A stretch of DNA of 64,000 bases from the NCBI RefSeq assembly GCF_014701235.1, contig NZ_AP022873.1, forward strand, positions 496,001 through 560,000. The letters are read 5' to 3'. Shown here one piece after another: positions 16,948-26,467 of the stretch. Position numbers and translations under genes: made by a program. Positions within the stretch are counted from its first letter, which is position 1; every line of letters starts with the position of its first letter. The DNA is from Dissulfurispira thermophila. Its GTDB lineage: Bacteria > Nitrospirota > Thermodesulfovibrionia > Thermodesulfovibrionales > Dissulfurispiraceae. The notes beneath the pieces were generated by a model that saw only the letters and a list, made by a program, of their open reading frames with translations, made no database searches and was not told the origin of the DNA.

Positions 16948-17433
16948 ATGGAACGATTTGTTTTTGTATCACTTATATTTTCTATAGTCCTTTTTGGCTG
17001 TGCCCATGTGGTATCTAAGGAGATAAGGGACATGGCAGAAAAGGAGATAGCACTGAGTGATATTATGAAAGCCCCAGATACATACAAAGGAAAGGTCATA
17101 ATTCTCGGCGGTGTCATTGTCAGTTCAATGAATGCAAAAGAAGGCACTTATATCGAAGTGATTCAAAAACCTCTGGATTATCGTGGTAGGCCTGAGAATA
17201 CCGATGTTTCTTACGGGAGGTTTATTATTATATATGAAGGTTATCTCGATACTGCCATTTATTCACAAGGGCGTGAGGTGACAGTTGCAGGAGAAGTGAT
17301 GGGCAAAATGGAGCGCCCACTTGGTCAAATAAAATATCAGTATTTATTGATAAAAAGCAAAGAACTCCATCTGTTTGAGCAACATTATGGAGTGCCTATA
17401 AAATTCGGCATAGGGATATGGCACACTTTTTAG
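16948..17433 (+). CDS. Slp-family outer-membrane lipoprotein
   Basis: The 161-residue protein has a lipobox signal (FSIVLFGCAHVV). The Slp core follows: LSDIMKAPDTYKGKVIILGG, IEVIQKPLDYRGRP, GRFIIIYEGYLD and REVTVAGEVMGK. Slp proteins are starvation- and stress-linked lipoproteins of the outer membrane, so their presence indicates a diderm cell. It begins 18 bases after the preceding stop, with a TATAAT-like segment between. Confidence 0.85.
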   Translation: MERFVFVSLIFSIVLFGCAHVVSKEIRDMAEKEIALSDIMKAPDTYKGKVIILGGVIVSSMNAKEGTYIEVIQKPLDYRGRPENTDVSYGRFIIIYEGYLDTAIYSQGREVTVAGEVMGKMERPLGQIKYQYLLIKSKELHLFEQHYGVPIKFGIGIWHTF

Positions 17434-17437
17434 TATT

Positions 17438-17731
17438 ATGATTTATATAATTAGAGAGCCTGAAACCTTTGTAGCTGATTATACATCAATATTTGTAATA
17501 GAGCCATGGAATGTTATTCTTTTAAATGACGACTGGCATACATTTGATGAGGTAATCATTCAGATTGTTAAGGCTATAAAGTGTAGTCCTCAAAAGGCAT
17601 TAGATATTGCATTGGAGGCGCATACAAAAGGAGAGGCTGTTTGTTACTCAGGACCAAGGGAAAGATGTGAACATGTGGCATCTATTCTTGAAGAAATAGA
17701 ACTCGGGGTAAAAATAGAAAGGGCAGTTTGA
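17438..17731 (+). CDS. clpS: ClpS adaptor of the Clp protease
   Basis: The 97-residue protein has the ClpS core WNVILLNDDWHTFDEVI, with a lysine-poor N-terminal extension, and the substrate-pocket segment HTKGEAVCYSGPRE. ClpS delivers N-degron substrates to ClpA-type unfoldases. No clpA lies in the window. It starts four bases after slp and is probably co-transcribed. Confidence 0.88.
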   Translation: MIYIIREPETFVADYTSIFVIEPWNVILLNDDWHTFDEVIIQIVKAIKCSPQKALDIALEAHTKGEAVCYSGPRERCEHVASILEEIELGVKIERAV

Positions 17732-17754
17732 AAATAAAATAAGCGGGGTTGAAT

Positions 17755-18360
17755 ATGAGAAGGTCAAAAATCATTTTTTCATCATTAAGTGTGTTTATGT
17801 TTTTTACAGCCTTAATTGCTGATGGGGCAGACGTCATGTTTTATTTCAACAGAGGCAATAGTTATTTTAATGAAGGCAAGTATGATAGAGCTATAAAGGA
17901 ATATGACATGGTGATTTCTGCAGATCCTGATTTTATTGATGCATATTACAATCGGGGTCTTTCATATTATAGAAAAGGAGATTATGATGAGGCAATTTCA
18001 GACTTCAATAAGGTCTTAGCTACTGAGCCAAAGGATGCAGATATTTATCATCTCAGGGGCCTTGCATATTATAAGAAAGGCAACTACAATAAGGCTATCG
18101 AAGATGAGACAAAGGCTATCGCAATAAATCCCGATTTCGCTGATGCTTATCACAACCGTGGGATTGCCTATGCTAAGAAAGGACAATATGATGAGGCGAT
18201 TGAGGATTATAATAAGGCTATCTCCATAAGACCGAATTATATGGAGGCTTATTTTTCCAGAGGCGTTGCCTATACGAGAAAAGCCGCCTCAGATTTCAAG
18301 AAGGCATGTGAGATGGGGGTGCAATATGCATGTGATAACCTAAAGCAGCTTTCTGAATGA
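17755..18360 (+). CDS. TPR-repeat protein
   Basis: ATG 17755 gives 201 residues with an N-terminal signal-like helix (IIFSSLSVFMFFTALIADGA). Four or so 34-residue tetratricopeptide repeats follow (AYYNRGLSYYRKGDYDEAIS; AYHNRGIAYAKKGQYDEAIE). The end FKKACEMGVQYACDNLKQL resembles a Sel1-type ending. It is probably a periplasmic scaffold. GCGGGG precedes the start. The partner is unknown. Confidence 0.8.
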   Translation: MRRSKIIFSSLSVFMFFTALIADGADVMFYFNRGNSYFNEGKYDRAIKEYDMVISADPDFIDAYYNRGLSYYRKGDYDEAISDFNKVLATEPKDADIYHLRGLAYYKKGNYNKAIEDETKAIAINPDFADAYHNRGIAYAKKGQYDEAIEDYNKAISIRPNYMEAYFSRGVAYTRKAASDFKKACEMGVQYACDNLKQLSE

Positions 18361-18368
18361 GATTGGGT

Positions 18369-18398
18369 CCCCAAAAAAGTCGCAAGACTTTTTTGGGG
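18369..18398. repeat. copy A of the GTCCCCAAAA palindromic repeat; probable bidirectional terminator
   Basis: CCCCAAAAAAGTC and GACTTTTTTGGGG are perfect 13-base arms around GCAA, in the gap between the convergent TPR and fsa genes. The A/T runs would act as terminators in both directions. Related copies lie at 20258-20284 and 30650-30676, all with a GTCCCC...GGGGT frame. Confidence 0.75.
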
Positions 18399-18422
18399 TG
18401 AAGAAAACGAACTATTTAACGC

Positions 18423-19070
18423 TTATTTGCCTTTTACGTCTTCCCAATCTTTTAAGAATCTTTCTATCCCTATATTAGTCAGTGGATGTTTAATGAGCTG
18501 AGAGATTACGCTATAAGGTATTGTTGCAATATCAGCACCTATCTTTGCTGCCTCAACAACATGAAGTGGATTTCTTATGCTTGCTACTATTATTTCTGTA
18601 TCAAAAAAATAATTTTCATAAATATCCTGAATATCCGCTATGATGTTCATTCCCACATGGCTTATATCATCAAGTCGTCCAACAAAAGGGCTTACATATG
18701 TTGCTCCCGCCTTTGCAGCAATTAGTGCCTGGCTTGCAGAGAATATAAGCGTAACATTGGTCTTAATGCCTTCTGCTGAAAGCCTTTTAACTGCTCTTAG
18801 CCCATCCTCGGTCATGGGTATCTTGACCACAATGTTTTCATGTATATTAGCGAGTTTCTCTGCCTCTTTAACTATTTCATCAGCTTTTAAGCTTACTGCC
18901 TCAGCACTGATCGGACCATCAACAATGCTGCATATTTCTTTTAAAAGACCAATTGGTTCTCTCTTTTCTTTTGATATAAGGGATGGATTTGTAGTTACTC
19001 CGTCAATAACACCGAGTTCCCACGCTTTCTTGATCTCCTCGATATTTGCTGTGTCAATAAAAAATTTCAT
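18423..19070 (-). CDS. fsa: transaldolase / fructose-6-phosphate aldolase family
   Basis: The 215-residue length and [31 protein letters not shown] and VVKIPMT motifs (Schiff-base lysine in VKIPMT) place it in the short TalC/Fsa group. The activity, transaldolase or F6P aldolase, cannot be settled from sequence. The ATG overlaps the upstream gene's stop in ATGA. Confidence 0.9.
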   Translation of the reverse strand: MKFFIDTANIEEIKKAWELGVIDGVTTNPSLISKEKREPIGLLKEICSIVDGPISAEAVSLKADEIVKEAEKLANIHENIVVKIPMTEDGLRAVKRLSAEGIKTNVTLIFSASQALIAAKAGATYVSPFVGRLDDISHVGMNIIADIQDIYENYFFDTEIIVASIRNPLHVVEAAKIGADIATIPYSVISQLIKHPLTNIGIERFLKDWEDVKGK

Positions 19071-19831
19071 TTTTTTCCCTCCATTTCTTTTATTGGCTCT
19101 ATTGGCGATAGAGTATATTCTTCTCCATTTATTTCAACCTTAAATCCGAATGCATTAATAGTATCAATTAAAGGTTTCCCGAGTATTAAATCCATTGCAG
19201 TTGATGGGACATTAAATTTTTCCTTAAGAAAGGGCCTTATATATGTGTCATACTGTAGCATATCTATAATGTCTTCTACAGCATCTTCTATCCCTTCTGC
19301 CAGTCTGTCGAATGCATCAGAGAGTTTTGCATATGAACATTTTTCTTCGTGCTTACCTATGACATCCATAAGTAAATCAATGGAACCAAATATATCACTC
19401 CTCTTCAATGCATTTTTTTCAAGTCCATTTATCAGATTTTCTGGTGACCAGCACTTATATGCTCTGCATTGAGAGGGTCTGTTTTCATATATACTGCATC
19501 CTTCATTGTCTTTATAAAATATACAAATAGAAGTTCCTTCTTTATTCTTGATTTTAATTAGTTCTATAAAAGACTCATATATATTGTCATCCACATTAGA
19601 TCTCACTCTCTCTCCGTATCTTATTGTATATGTATTGTCGTGTGACAGTACGCCAGATATAAAAAGAGATATATCAGCCTTCATCAATGAAGGGCTGCTT
19701 TCGCTACAACATTTGCCGCAGCGGATGCAACTTGTTCTTTTATTAAGCCTCATCTTCTGAGGCTTATCACTATTTTCAAGCCCTTGTGGTGTCAAGATTT
19801 CGAGTCTGCCTTTCACATTATTATCTTTCAT
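19067..19831 (-). CDS. YkgJ-like cysteine-cluster protein
   Basis: With ATG at 19831, just after AAAGGAG, the product is 254 residues; a longer TTG frame from 19891 lacks a good ribosome site. Two cysteine groups are present: CIRCGKCC near the N-terminus, and [16 protein letters not shown]. These mark the YkgJ/CxxCxxCC family thought to bind zinc or Fe-S. It sits between glcF-like and fsa genes in one transcript. Function unknown. Confidence 0.78.
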   Translation of the reverse strand: MKDNNVKGRLEILTPQGLENSDKPQKMRLNKRTSCIRCGKCCSESSPSLMKADISLFISGVLSHDNTYTIRYGERVRSNVDDNIYESFIELIKIKNKEGTSICIFYKDNEGCSIYENRPSQCRAYKCWSPENLINGLEKNALKRSDIFGSIDLLMDVIGKHEEKCSYAKLSDAFDRLAEGIEDAVEDIIDMLQYDTYIRPFLKEKFNVPSTAMDLILGKPLIDTINAFGFKVEINGEEYTLSPIEPIKEMEGKK

Positions 19832-19883
19832 CATCATCTCCTTTGAAGGACAAAGTCCCTTTAAGTTTAAGTCAATAACCTCG

Positions 19884-21209
19884 CTATCCAATCTTTTGAT
19901 TAGATTTTATATATTCGTTTATAACTTCAACTATATGTTTTATTGGTCTATCATTAATCTTGCTCTTGAGTTGTATTATGCAGTTAGGGCATGATGTAAC
20001 TATCATGTCTGCCTTTTGATATTCTTTAATCCTTTTTTCGAGTATGCCCTCAGAAAGCTCCTGATATAATAACCTAAATGTACCGCCAAATCCACAGCAC
20101 CCTTTTTCTGAATCAATAATATCAAGTCCTACGGACTGCAATATCTTTCTCGGCTCATCACTTATGTTTAAACTATAAACAGAATGACATGGGTCATGAT
20201 AGATAACTTTTTTTGTTCCATAAAATCTGTGACTTTCCTGTGACCCTTTTTCTGCACCCCCAAAAGTCTTACGACTTTTTGGGGACTCTGGCTGTGACGA
20301 GGTGTTTTTGTAACCAGCTACTGAATGTTGGCTACTAACTAATAGTGATGCAAACTCGTTATTGTCTTTAAAGAACTGCGATACCTCCACTGCATTATCT
20401 ATTGCATCTCCAAACAAGTTTTTATATCCATTCTTTATGAAATCAATACATGTTGGGCAGAATCCGACAACAGCCTCTACATTTAATTTTTTGAATGCCT
20501 TTATATTTTTCTCTGCCATTTCAGCAGCATCTTCTTTAAGTCCCAATCCCATCAGAGGTGCTCCACAGCATACCTCGCTTTTTGGAAGAATGACATCATA
20601 GTTCATTGCATTCAGGCTTTCTATTAATGAGATTCCTATATTTGGATAAAGAAAATTAACAGTGCAGCCAGTAAAGATAGCGATTCGTCCTTTTGGCTTT
20701 GATACCCTAAAAATATTCCCTTTGTCTTTGAGCATTGAAGTAGGAATGGTTATATCCATCCTTTTTATTATACTGAATGGGTAGAGTCTAAAGATAGGAA
20801 TTATTTCGTTTATAGTCTCAAGAAGTTTTAAAGCCTTGAATAGATTGGATGCCTTTTTGAGAACGAGCTTTATGCCAAGTCCTAAAAGAATCCTTTTCTT
20901 ATTAAAGCCTCTGATGTGATTTCTAACTTCATAAATAGTGTCTGTTACATTAATCCCAAGCGGACATAGCTTGTTGCATGCACCGCAGAGTATGCAACTA
21001 AATATTCTATCATCAAGTTTTTTTGATAATTCAAGTTCACCTTCAATGAACTTCGTTACGAGTGCAATCCTACCCCTTGCACTCATACCTTCTGTTGCAT
21101 CTTCAATATAAGTTGGGCATAATGCCTTACAACTACCGCACTTTACACACAGAAGGGATGTAGTGATGGAGTAATGGTATGGCAGGGGATTATGAGTTAA
21201 GTCTTCCAC
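19884..21209 (-). CDS. GlcF/heterodisulfide-reductase-like Fe-S oxidoreductase
   Basis: Two [4Fe-4S] motifs (CVKCGSCKALCP; CILCGACNKLCP) are followed by two CCG domains (GCTVNFLYPN...CCGAP; DPCHSVY...CCGFGG). By family it passes electrons from a flavoprotein such as GlcD or lactate dehydrogenase, which is not next to it. GTG 21209 (with GAGGG upstream) limits overlap with larE to 20 bases; ATG 21266 is the longer alternative. A non-conserved stretch near residues 290-330 contains a palindromic repeat. Confidence 0.85.
   Translation of the reverse strand: MEDLTHNPLPYHYSITTSLLCVKCGSCKALCPTYIEDATEGMSARGRIALVTKFIEGELELSKKLDDRIFSCILCGACNKLCPLGINVTDTIYEVRNHIRGFNKKRILLGLGIKLVLKKASNLFKALKLLETINEIIPIFRLYPFSIIKRMDITIPTSMLKDKGNIFRVSKPKGRIAIFTGCTVNFLYPNIGISLIESLNAMNYDVILPKSEVCCGAPLMGLGLKEDAAEMAEKNIKAFKKLNVEAVVGFCPTCIDFIKNGYKNLFGDAIDNAVEVSQFFKDNNEFASLLVSSQHSVAGYKNTSSQPESPKSRKTFGGAEKGSQESHRFYGTKKVIYHDPCHSVYSLNISDEPRKILQSVGLDIIDSEKGCCGFGGTFRLLYQELSEGILEKRIKEYQKADMIVTSCPNCIIQLKSKINDRPIKHIVEVINEYIKSNQKIG
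20258..20284. repeat. copy B of the GTCCCCAAAA palindromic repeat, inside the glcF-like gene
   Basis: CCCCAAAAGTC and GACTTTTTGGGG are nearly perfect arms around TTAC. On the minus strand the sequence keeps the frame and encodes about ESPKSRKTFGGA. Outside copies at 18369 and 30650 share the GTCCCC and GGGGT edges. It therefore looks like an intergenic repeat that entered a coding sequence. Confidence 0.75.
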
Positions 21210-21978
21210 TTTTAAAACCCTCAAGGTCAATGGTGATGTATTTAAATCCATTTTTTTTAAACTCATTTACAACAGACTCTCTTAATGCATTATCTAACAA
21301 TCTATTAATCTCATCAGACTTTAATTCTATCTTTGCAATATCACCATGACTCCTAACCCTTAATTCTGTAAAGCCGAGACCCTTGAGGAACTCCTCTGAC
21401 ATCTCGACCCGCCTTAATGCATCTTTTGTAATTATTTCACCATAAGGAAATCTGGATGAGAGACATGGGGATGAAGGCTTTGACCATGTCGGGAGTCCCA
21501 TTGCCTTTGAAAGTTCTCTGATTTCAGTTTTTGATAAACAGGCTTCAACAAGTGGACTCCTCACTCCATGCTTGGCTGCTGCTTGTCTGCCGGGTCTCCA
21601 GTCTGAAAGGTCATCGGTGTTGGTCCCATCTATAATATAGTTATATTTCTCTGAATAGGCTATATCTGAGAGTTTTGAAAATAATTCATCTTTACAGTAA
21701 AAACACCTATCTCTTGGATTTTTCACAAAATCAGGATTAGACATCTCATTAGTTTTAATAACTCTATATTTTACACCAATCAATTCTGCTGTATTTTTGG
21801 CAAACTCTAATTCCCTTTCAGGCATAGTCTCAGAATATCCAATAACTGCAAGGGCATGTATGCCTGATTCCTTTACTGCCTTAAGAAGAAATGTGCTGTC
21901 AACGCCTCCTGAAAAGGCAAGGACAACAGACTGCATCTCATGCAGAATAGACAGGAGTTTTTCAAGCTTGTCATTCAT
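21190..21978 (-). CDS. larE: LarE-type sacrificial sulfur transferase
   Basis: The 262-residue protein has the PP-loop SGGVDSTFLL near the N-terminus, GTNTDDLSDWRPG and the RSPLVEACLSKTEIRELSK segment, as in LarE. LarE donates its cysteine sulfur in making the nickel-pincer cofactor; in this protein the conserved SKPSSPCLSSRFPYG holds the likely donor cysteine. No larB or larC is visible. It overlaps rng by four bases. Confidence 0.88.
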   Translation of the reverse strand: MNDKLEKLLSILHEMQSVVLAFSGGVDSTFLLKAVKESGIHALAVIGYSETMPERELEFAKNTAELIGVKYRVIKTNEMSNPDFVKNPRDRCFYCKDELFSKLSDIAYSEKYNYIIDGTNTDDLSDWRPGRQAAAKHGVRSPLVEACLSKTEIRELSKAMGLPTWSKPSSPCLSSRFPYGEIITKDALRRVEMSEEFLKGLGFTELRVRSHGDIAKIELKSDEINRLLDNALRESVVNEFKKNGFKYITIDLEGFKSGRLNS

Positions 21979-23483
21979 AAAACTGTTATTTCATAGTTTT
22001 CCTGATGGAGATTTGTATCTTCTTTGACTATAACTTTTATGCCATATATATTTTCAATATCTTCAATGCCGTGCCTTTCCTCATCTGATAGAAGATCTGC
22101 AACTGCCGGATTTGCCTTTATCATAGCAGTTGTATTTTTAGGTAGGTTCATTTTTTTGAGTTTTCTAAATATCTCATATGCAACTGTCCGTGCTGATTTG
22201 ACAAAACCTTTGCCTTCGCAATAAGGACACTGTTCGCATAATACCCTGCCAAGGCTCTCTCGTATGCGCTTTCTTGTCATTTGTATAATACCGAGTTCAG
22301 AAAGATTATAAATGGTATTCTTTGCTCTATCTTTTTTCATGGCGTCAACAAAGGCGTTAAAGACCTTTTCTCTGTTTTCTAATTTTTCCATGTCAATGAA
22401 GTCTATTATTATTATGCCACCTAAATTTCTGAGCCTTATCTGGTAGGCGATCTCTTTGACAGCTTCGAGATTTGTTTTCAATATTGTATCTTCAAGGCTT
22501 TCCTTTCCAACAAACTTTCCGGTGTTAACATCAATAACTGTCATTGCCTCTGTTTGATCAATTACTATATATCCACCTGACTTAAGCCACACCCTTCTGC
22601 CAAGGGCTCTTGATATGTCAAGTTCTATACCGAATGCATCGAATATGGGCTCTCTTCCATCATATAATTCTATTCTGTCAAGCAGTCTTGGAAAATAGTT
22701 TCTTGCAAATTCCTTTACGCGCTCATATTCCTCTGGAGAATCTATTACGAGTCTTTCCACATCTTGTCCCATAAAGTCTCGTACACTTCTGAAGACAAGA
22801 TCAAGGTCACTATGTATAAGACATGGGGCAGATACTTTTTCCTTCTTTTTTTGGATGTTATCCCAGAGGAGCATCAAAAATTCGAGGTCTTTTTTTATCT
22901 CATCAATTGTAGCATCTTCACTGGCAGTTCTTACAATTAGACCAAAACCCTTTGGCTTTATTTCCGCGGCTATTGCCTTTAAACGAATACGACTCTCTTC
23001 GTCTTCAATCCTTCGCGATATTCCTATATGCTCGACATTTGGCATAAGAACTACATATCTGCCCGGCAGTGTAATATATGAAGTAACACGGGCACCTTTT
23101 GTGCCAATGGGGTCTTTGGAGACTTGCACAAGGAGTTCTTGTCCCTCTTGTACTATCTCATCTATTGATAGGGTATCGTCTATATGAGATACCTTTGGAT
23201 ATAATTCCAGTTTTTCTGCCTCTGCATCCAGAAAAGCTGTATAATATACTTCCATCTCTGTCATAATATCAGCTACATACAGAAATGCAGCTTTTTCAAG
23301 ACCAATATCTATGAATGCAGACTGCATGCCCGGGAGTATCTTTATGATTTTCCCTTTATAAATATTGCCCACAAGGCTTGCACCTCTTTTTCTTTCTATA
23401 TAAAGTTCAACAACTTGCCCCCCTTCTAAAAGTGCAACCCTACTTTCCTCTCTTGTTGTATTAATTACAAGTTCGCTTGTCAT
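21975..23483 (-). CDS. rng: ribonuclease G (Rne/Rng family)
   Basis: ATG 23483 follows AGAGGGA; the TTG at 23492 is less likely. The 502-residue protein has an S1 domain (NIYKGKIIKILPGMQSAFID), the DNase-I-like catalytic part with IIIIDFIDME and VIDVNTG (metal-binding aspartates), and the zinc-link CEQCPYCEGKG. There is no long C-terminal degradosome scaffold, so RNase G is more likely than RNase E. It processes rRNA and mRNA. It is downstream of the radical SAM gene by 25 bases. Confidence 0.92.
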   Translation of the reverse strand: MTSELVINTTREESRVALLEGGQVVELYIERKRGASLVGNIYKGKIIKILPGMQSAFIDIGLEKAAFLYVADIMTEMEVYYTAFLDAEAEKLELYPKVSHIDDTLSIDEIVQEGQELLVQVSKDPIGTKGARVTSYITLPGRYVVLMPNVEHIGISRRIEDEESRIRLKAIAAEIKPKGFGLIVRTASEDATIDEIKKDLEFLMLLWDNIQKKKEKVSAPCLIHSDLDLVFRSVRDFMGQDVERLVIDSPEEYERVKEFARNYFPRLLDRIELYDGREPIFDAFGIELDISRALGRRVWLKSGGYIVIDQTEAMTVIDVNTGKFVGKESLEDTILKTNLEAVKEIAYQIRLRNLGGIIIIDFIDMEKLENREKVFNAFVDAMKKDRAKNTIYNLSELGIIQMTRKRIRESLGRVLCEQCPYCEGKGFVKSARTVAYEIFRKLKKMNLPKNTTAMIKANPAVADLLSDEERHGIEDIENIYGIKVIVKEDTNLHQENYEITVL

Positions 23484-23508
23484 AGAAGTCAATCCCTCTT
23501 TCGTTGGG

Positions 23509-26034
23509 TCATAGCGGCTCTACCCATTCGTTATTTTCTCCAAGACAGCCATAAAGAGCTGTCCTTGTTATCTCTAATTCATTCATATTTACACCGAGTA
23601 TTGCCTTTACAATTTCTCCAATTCTAACCTTGATGTTGTGCGTATCTCTGAGAGTTAATGTAATTAATCCATCCTCTAAAAAACTTATATTCTCTATGCA
23701 TGGTGATATGTCAATATCCTTGCCATCACGATGAGCGATAAAAGAGGCTATGGGCAATAGGTCACACTTTATAGCGTCTTGCCTGATGCATTTTATCTTA
23801 TATTCATATCTTTTAATAAAGCTGTTTAGAGAAGGAGCATCCATTGGAATTATTTTCATCTTATTTATTTTTATTCCTTCTGTCATAGTTTCATTTAATT
23901 CCTTAATATAGAATTCTATATCAAAAGGTGTAAAAACCTCCATATCAAAGTATTCTTTTTCACTTGCAATACCAACATTAAGTGGTGGGCCAAAAGAGAT
24001 CTTGGGTGTTGGATGAAAACCTTTCGAAAAATCAAAAGGCACTCCAGCCCTTCTTAATCCCCTATGTATAGCGGTTACTAACTCAAGATGGGAAAGATAA
24101 CGTAATTTGCCGGTCTTTGAGAACTGGACTCGAACCTTTATGCGTGAATTGCTAATCGATGACTGTGAATTGTTATGTTTGGAATTTCTAATATCCATAT
24201 CCTGATTTTCAAATTTAGAATTTAGAATTTGGAAATTATTATCTGAAATTTCCTTATTCGATTCCTGACACTTTATATTCAATGCTTCAGACTTATCACA
24301 TTTGAGTCCGCATGCAGTGCAGACCTTTCTGCAGTCTTGAGTTGTTTGTCCTGACAGGGATCTTTCGTATTCTTTATATAGGAAACTTTTCTTGATACCT
24401 ATATCTATATTATCCCATGGAAGTTCCTCATCTTTGCCAAAACTCCTTTGTGCATAGAATGAGCCGTCTATTCCTGTCCTATTCATTGCATCAAGCCATT
24501 TATTGAAATCAAACATCTCTGACCAGCCATCCAGTCTGCAGCCTGATTCCCATGCCTTTTCTATGAGTAGTGAAAGTTTTTTATCTCCCCGTGAGAATAC
24601 AGCCTCAAGGAAGCTCATACATTCATCATGCCCTTTATATTTAAATTTCTTACTACTCAACACATCTCTTAGATATCCTTGTCTTCTTTTTATTTCATCA
24701 AGACTTATTTGTCCATACCACTGAAATGGCGTGTGAGGTTTTGGAACAAATGGTGAGACTGTTATGCTTATATTTACAAATCTTCCTATATTTTTTTTTG
24801 CAATATGTAGAGCCTTTATAGCCATATCCCTGATTGCTTCTATATCTCTGTCTGTTTCTGTAGGAAGTCCTATCATGAAATAGAGTTTTAGGTTCATCCA
24901 ACCCTCATTGAAAAGCGCATTCAACGCCTTTTCATAATCTTCTACACTGAAATTTTTATTTATCACATTTCTCAATCTTTCTGTTGCTGCCTCTGGAGCA
25001 ATAGTAAAACCTGTCTTCCTTATAGATTTTATTTCCCTTAAAATATCCTGATTAACAGCACCAACCCTTAATGATGGCAGCGAGATTGCTATCTTTGATT
25101 TGCCAAACTTTTTATTACACTTTTTTATCACATCAAGGAGATGGCTATAATCGCCAGCACTTAGAGATGAAAATGATACCTCATCATAACCTGTGTTTTT
25201 TAATGACTCTTCAGTGATCTTCAAGACATTCTCAGGACTTCTCTCTCTTAGAGGTCTATAGATCATTCCAGCCTGACAGAATCTGCATCCCATTGTACAT
25301 CCTCTGGACACCTCAATATTTATTCTGTCATGAACAATAGAGGTATATGGTACAATAGGTCTTACAGGATATAGAGCATTATCAAGATCTAAAACAAATC
25401 TCCTCTTAATATTTGATATTTTGGTATGAATATATGGCACATAGAAACCCTTGAGTTTTGAGATCTCCTTAAGTAAAGTTTCTCTTTTACTGTCACCGCT
25501 CAATTTCCATTGTCTTACAACATTTAATAGTTCAACTACTGCATCTTCACCATCACCAACCAAAAAAACATCTATAAAAGCAGACATTGGTGAAGGATTG
25601 ACTGTACACGGACCTCCTGCGATTATGAGTGGAAAATTTTTTTTTGCATCAAATCTGCCTTCTGCTTTTATAGGAATACCGCCAAGATAGAGCATGTTTA
25701 AAACAGTTGTGTAAGATAATTCATATTGAAGGCTGAAACCAACTATATCAAAATCTTTTAACGGTATATGTGATTCAAGGGATGATAGAAGGATATTATT
25801 TTTTTTCATGTATTCTTCCATATCTATCCACGGAGAAAAAAAACGCTCTGCAGAGGCATAAGGTAGTTGATTAATTATGTTGTATAGAATTCTTAACCCA
25901 AGATGTGACATGCCAACTTCATAAATATCAGGAAAACACAATGCAACACTTACATCCTCGGAATTTTTTCTCCGGTATGAATTAATCTCACTATTTATAT
26001 AACGACTTGGTTTTTGGAAGGAAGAAAGGTTCAC
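23509..26034 (-). CDS. TIGR03960 radical SAM protein fused to a DUF2344 domain
   Basis: The 841-residue protein has a B12-binding-like region (residues 15-170) and a radical SAM core with CTMGCRFCQAG (cluster cysteines near residues 250-257). A cysteine group CRKVCTACGLKCDKS and a DUF2344 domain (VRVQFSKTGKLRYLSHLELV onward) follow. In many genomes the two halves are separate neighbours. Between them, residues about 588-636 form an Asn/Ser/Lys-rich linker from A/T-rich repeats (QILNSKFENQ). Start GTG 26034. Function unknown, possibly RNA-linked given rng next door. Confidence 0.85.
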   Translation of the reverse strand: MNLSSFQKPSRYINSEINSYRRKNSEDVSVALCFPDIYEVGMSHLGLRILYNIINQLPYASAERFFSPWIDMEEYMKKNNILLSSLESHIPLKDFDIVGFSLQYELSYTTVLNMLYLGGIPIKAEGRFDAKKNFPLIIAGGPCTVNPSPMSAFIDVFLVGDGEDAVVELLNVVRQWKLSGDSKRETLLKEISKLKGFYVPYIHTKISNIKRRFVLDLDNALYPVRPIVPYTSIVHDRINIEVSRGCTMGCRFCQAGMIYRPLRERSPENVLKITEESLKNTGYDEVSFSSLSAGDYSHLLDVIKKCNKKFGKSKIAISLPSLRVGAVNQDILREIKSIRKTGFTIAPEAATERLRNVINKNFSVEDYEKALNALFNEGWMNLKLYFMIGLPTETDRDIEAIRDMAIKALHIAKKNIGRFVNISITVSPFVPKPHTPFQWYGQISLDEIKRRQGYLRDVLSSKKFKYKGHDECMSFLEAVFSRGDKKLSLLIEKAWESGCRLDGWSEMFDFNKWLDAMNRTGIDGSFYAQRSFGKDEELPWDNIDIGIKKSFLYKEYERSLSGQTTQDCRKVCTACGLKCDKSEALNIKCQESNKEISDNNFQILNSKFENQDMDIRNSKHNNSQSSISNSRIKVRVQFSKTGKLRYLSHLELVTAIHRGLRRAGVPFDFSKGFHPTPKISFGPPLNVGIASEKEYFDMEVFTPFDIEFYIKELNETMTEGIKINKMKIIPMDAPSLNSFIKRYEYKIKCIRQDAIKCDLLPIASFIAHRDGKDIDISPCIENISFLEDGLITLTLRDTHNIKVRIGEIVKAILGVNMNELEITRTALYGCLGENNEWVEPL

Positions 26035-26090
26035 TTTTTAAAATACCATGTAAAAAGAAATTTAGGCAAAAATTAAAGCAATCTATACAA

Positions 26091-26128
26091 AAACATTAGA
26101 CTCTGTAAATTTACAGAGTCTAATGTTT
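26091..26128. terminator. 38-base perfect palindrome between convergently read units
   Basis: The left half 26091-26109 (AAACATTAGACTCTGTAAA) is the exact reverse complement of 26110-26128. It lies just 3' of the lysine-rich protein gene on the minus strand and upstream of the radical SAM gene. It may end transcription of the former, or be a dyad bound by a protein. Confidence 0.65.
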
Positions 26129-26160
26129 ATCACTACCATTAAATAAAAATTATGTAATCC

Positions 26161-26340
26161 TTATTTTTTAGTAGCGGTTTTTTTTGTTGTCTTCTTTGTT
26201 GCTGTCTTTTTAGCAGTTGTCTTTTTAGCTGAAGTTTTCTTTGTAGTTGTCTTTTTAGTTGCTGTCTTTTTTGCTGCTGTTTTTTTAGCGACTGCCTTTT
26301 TTGTTGCCTTTTTTACAGACGGTTTTTTTGCTACTGCCAT
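26161..26340 (-). CDS. lysine/alanine-rich histone H1-like protein
   Basis: ATG 26340 is seven bases after AAGGAGG; ATG 26346 is too close. The 59-residue product is almost only KK-T/A-A repeats (AKKTAAKKTATKKTTTKKTS). This is the pattern of bacterial histone H1-like DNA compaction proteins (Hc1/AlgP-type tails). No globular part is present. A related lysine-rich tail is at 31622. Confidence 0.75.
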   Translation of the reverse strand: MAVAKKPSVKKATKKAVAKKTAAKKTATKKTTTKKTSAKKTTAKKTATKKTTKKTATKK

Positions 26341-26467
26341 TTTCATTCCTCCTTAAAAAAAATTTTGTTTTATAAAATGTATTATGTAAATAATACATTT
26401 TAATTTCAAAAACTTCAAGAAAAAATATATTCAGGTAAAGAAATAAATAGAAATTGTAGTTATCATT

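Noticed and set aside
21975-23483. RNase E
   Set aside because: The protein ends shortly after the zinc-link region and lacks the long disordered C-terminal scaffold.
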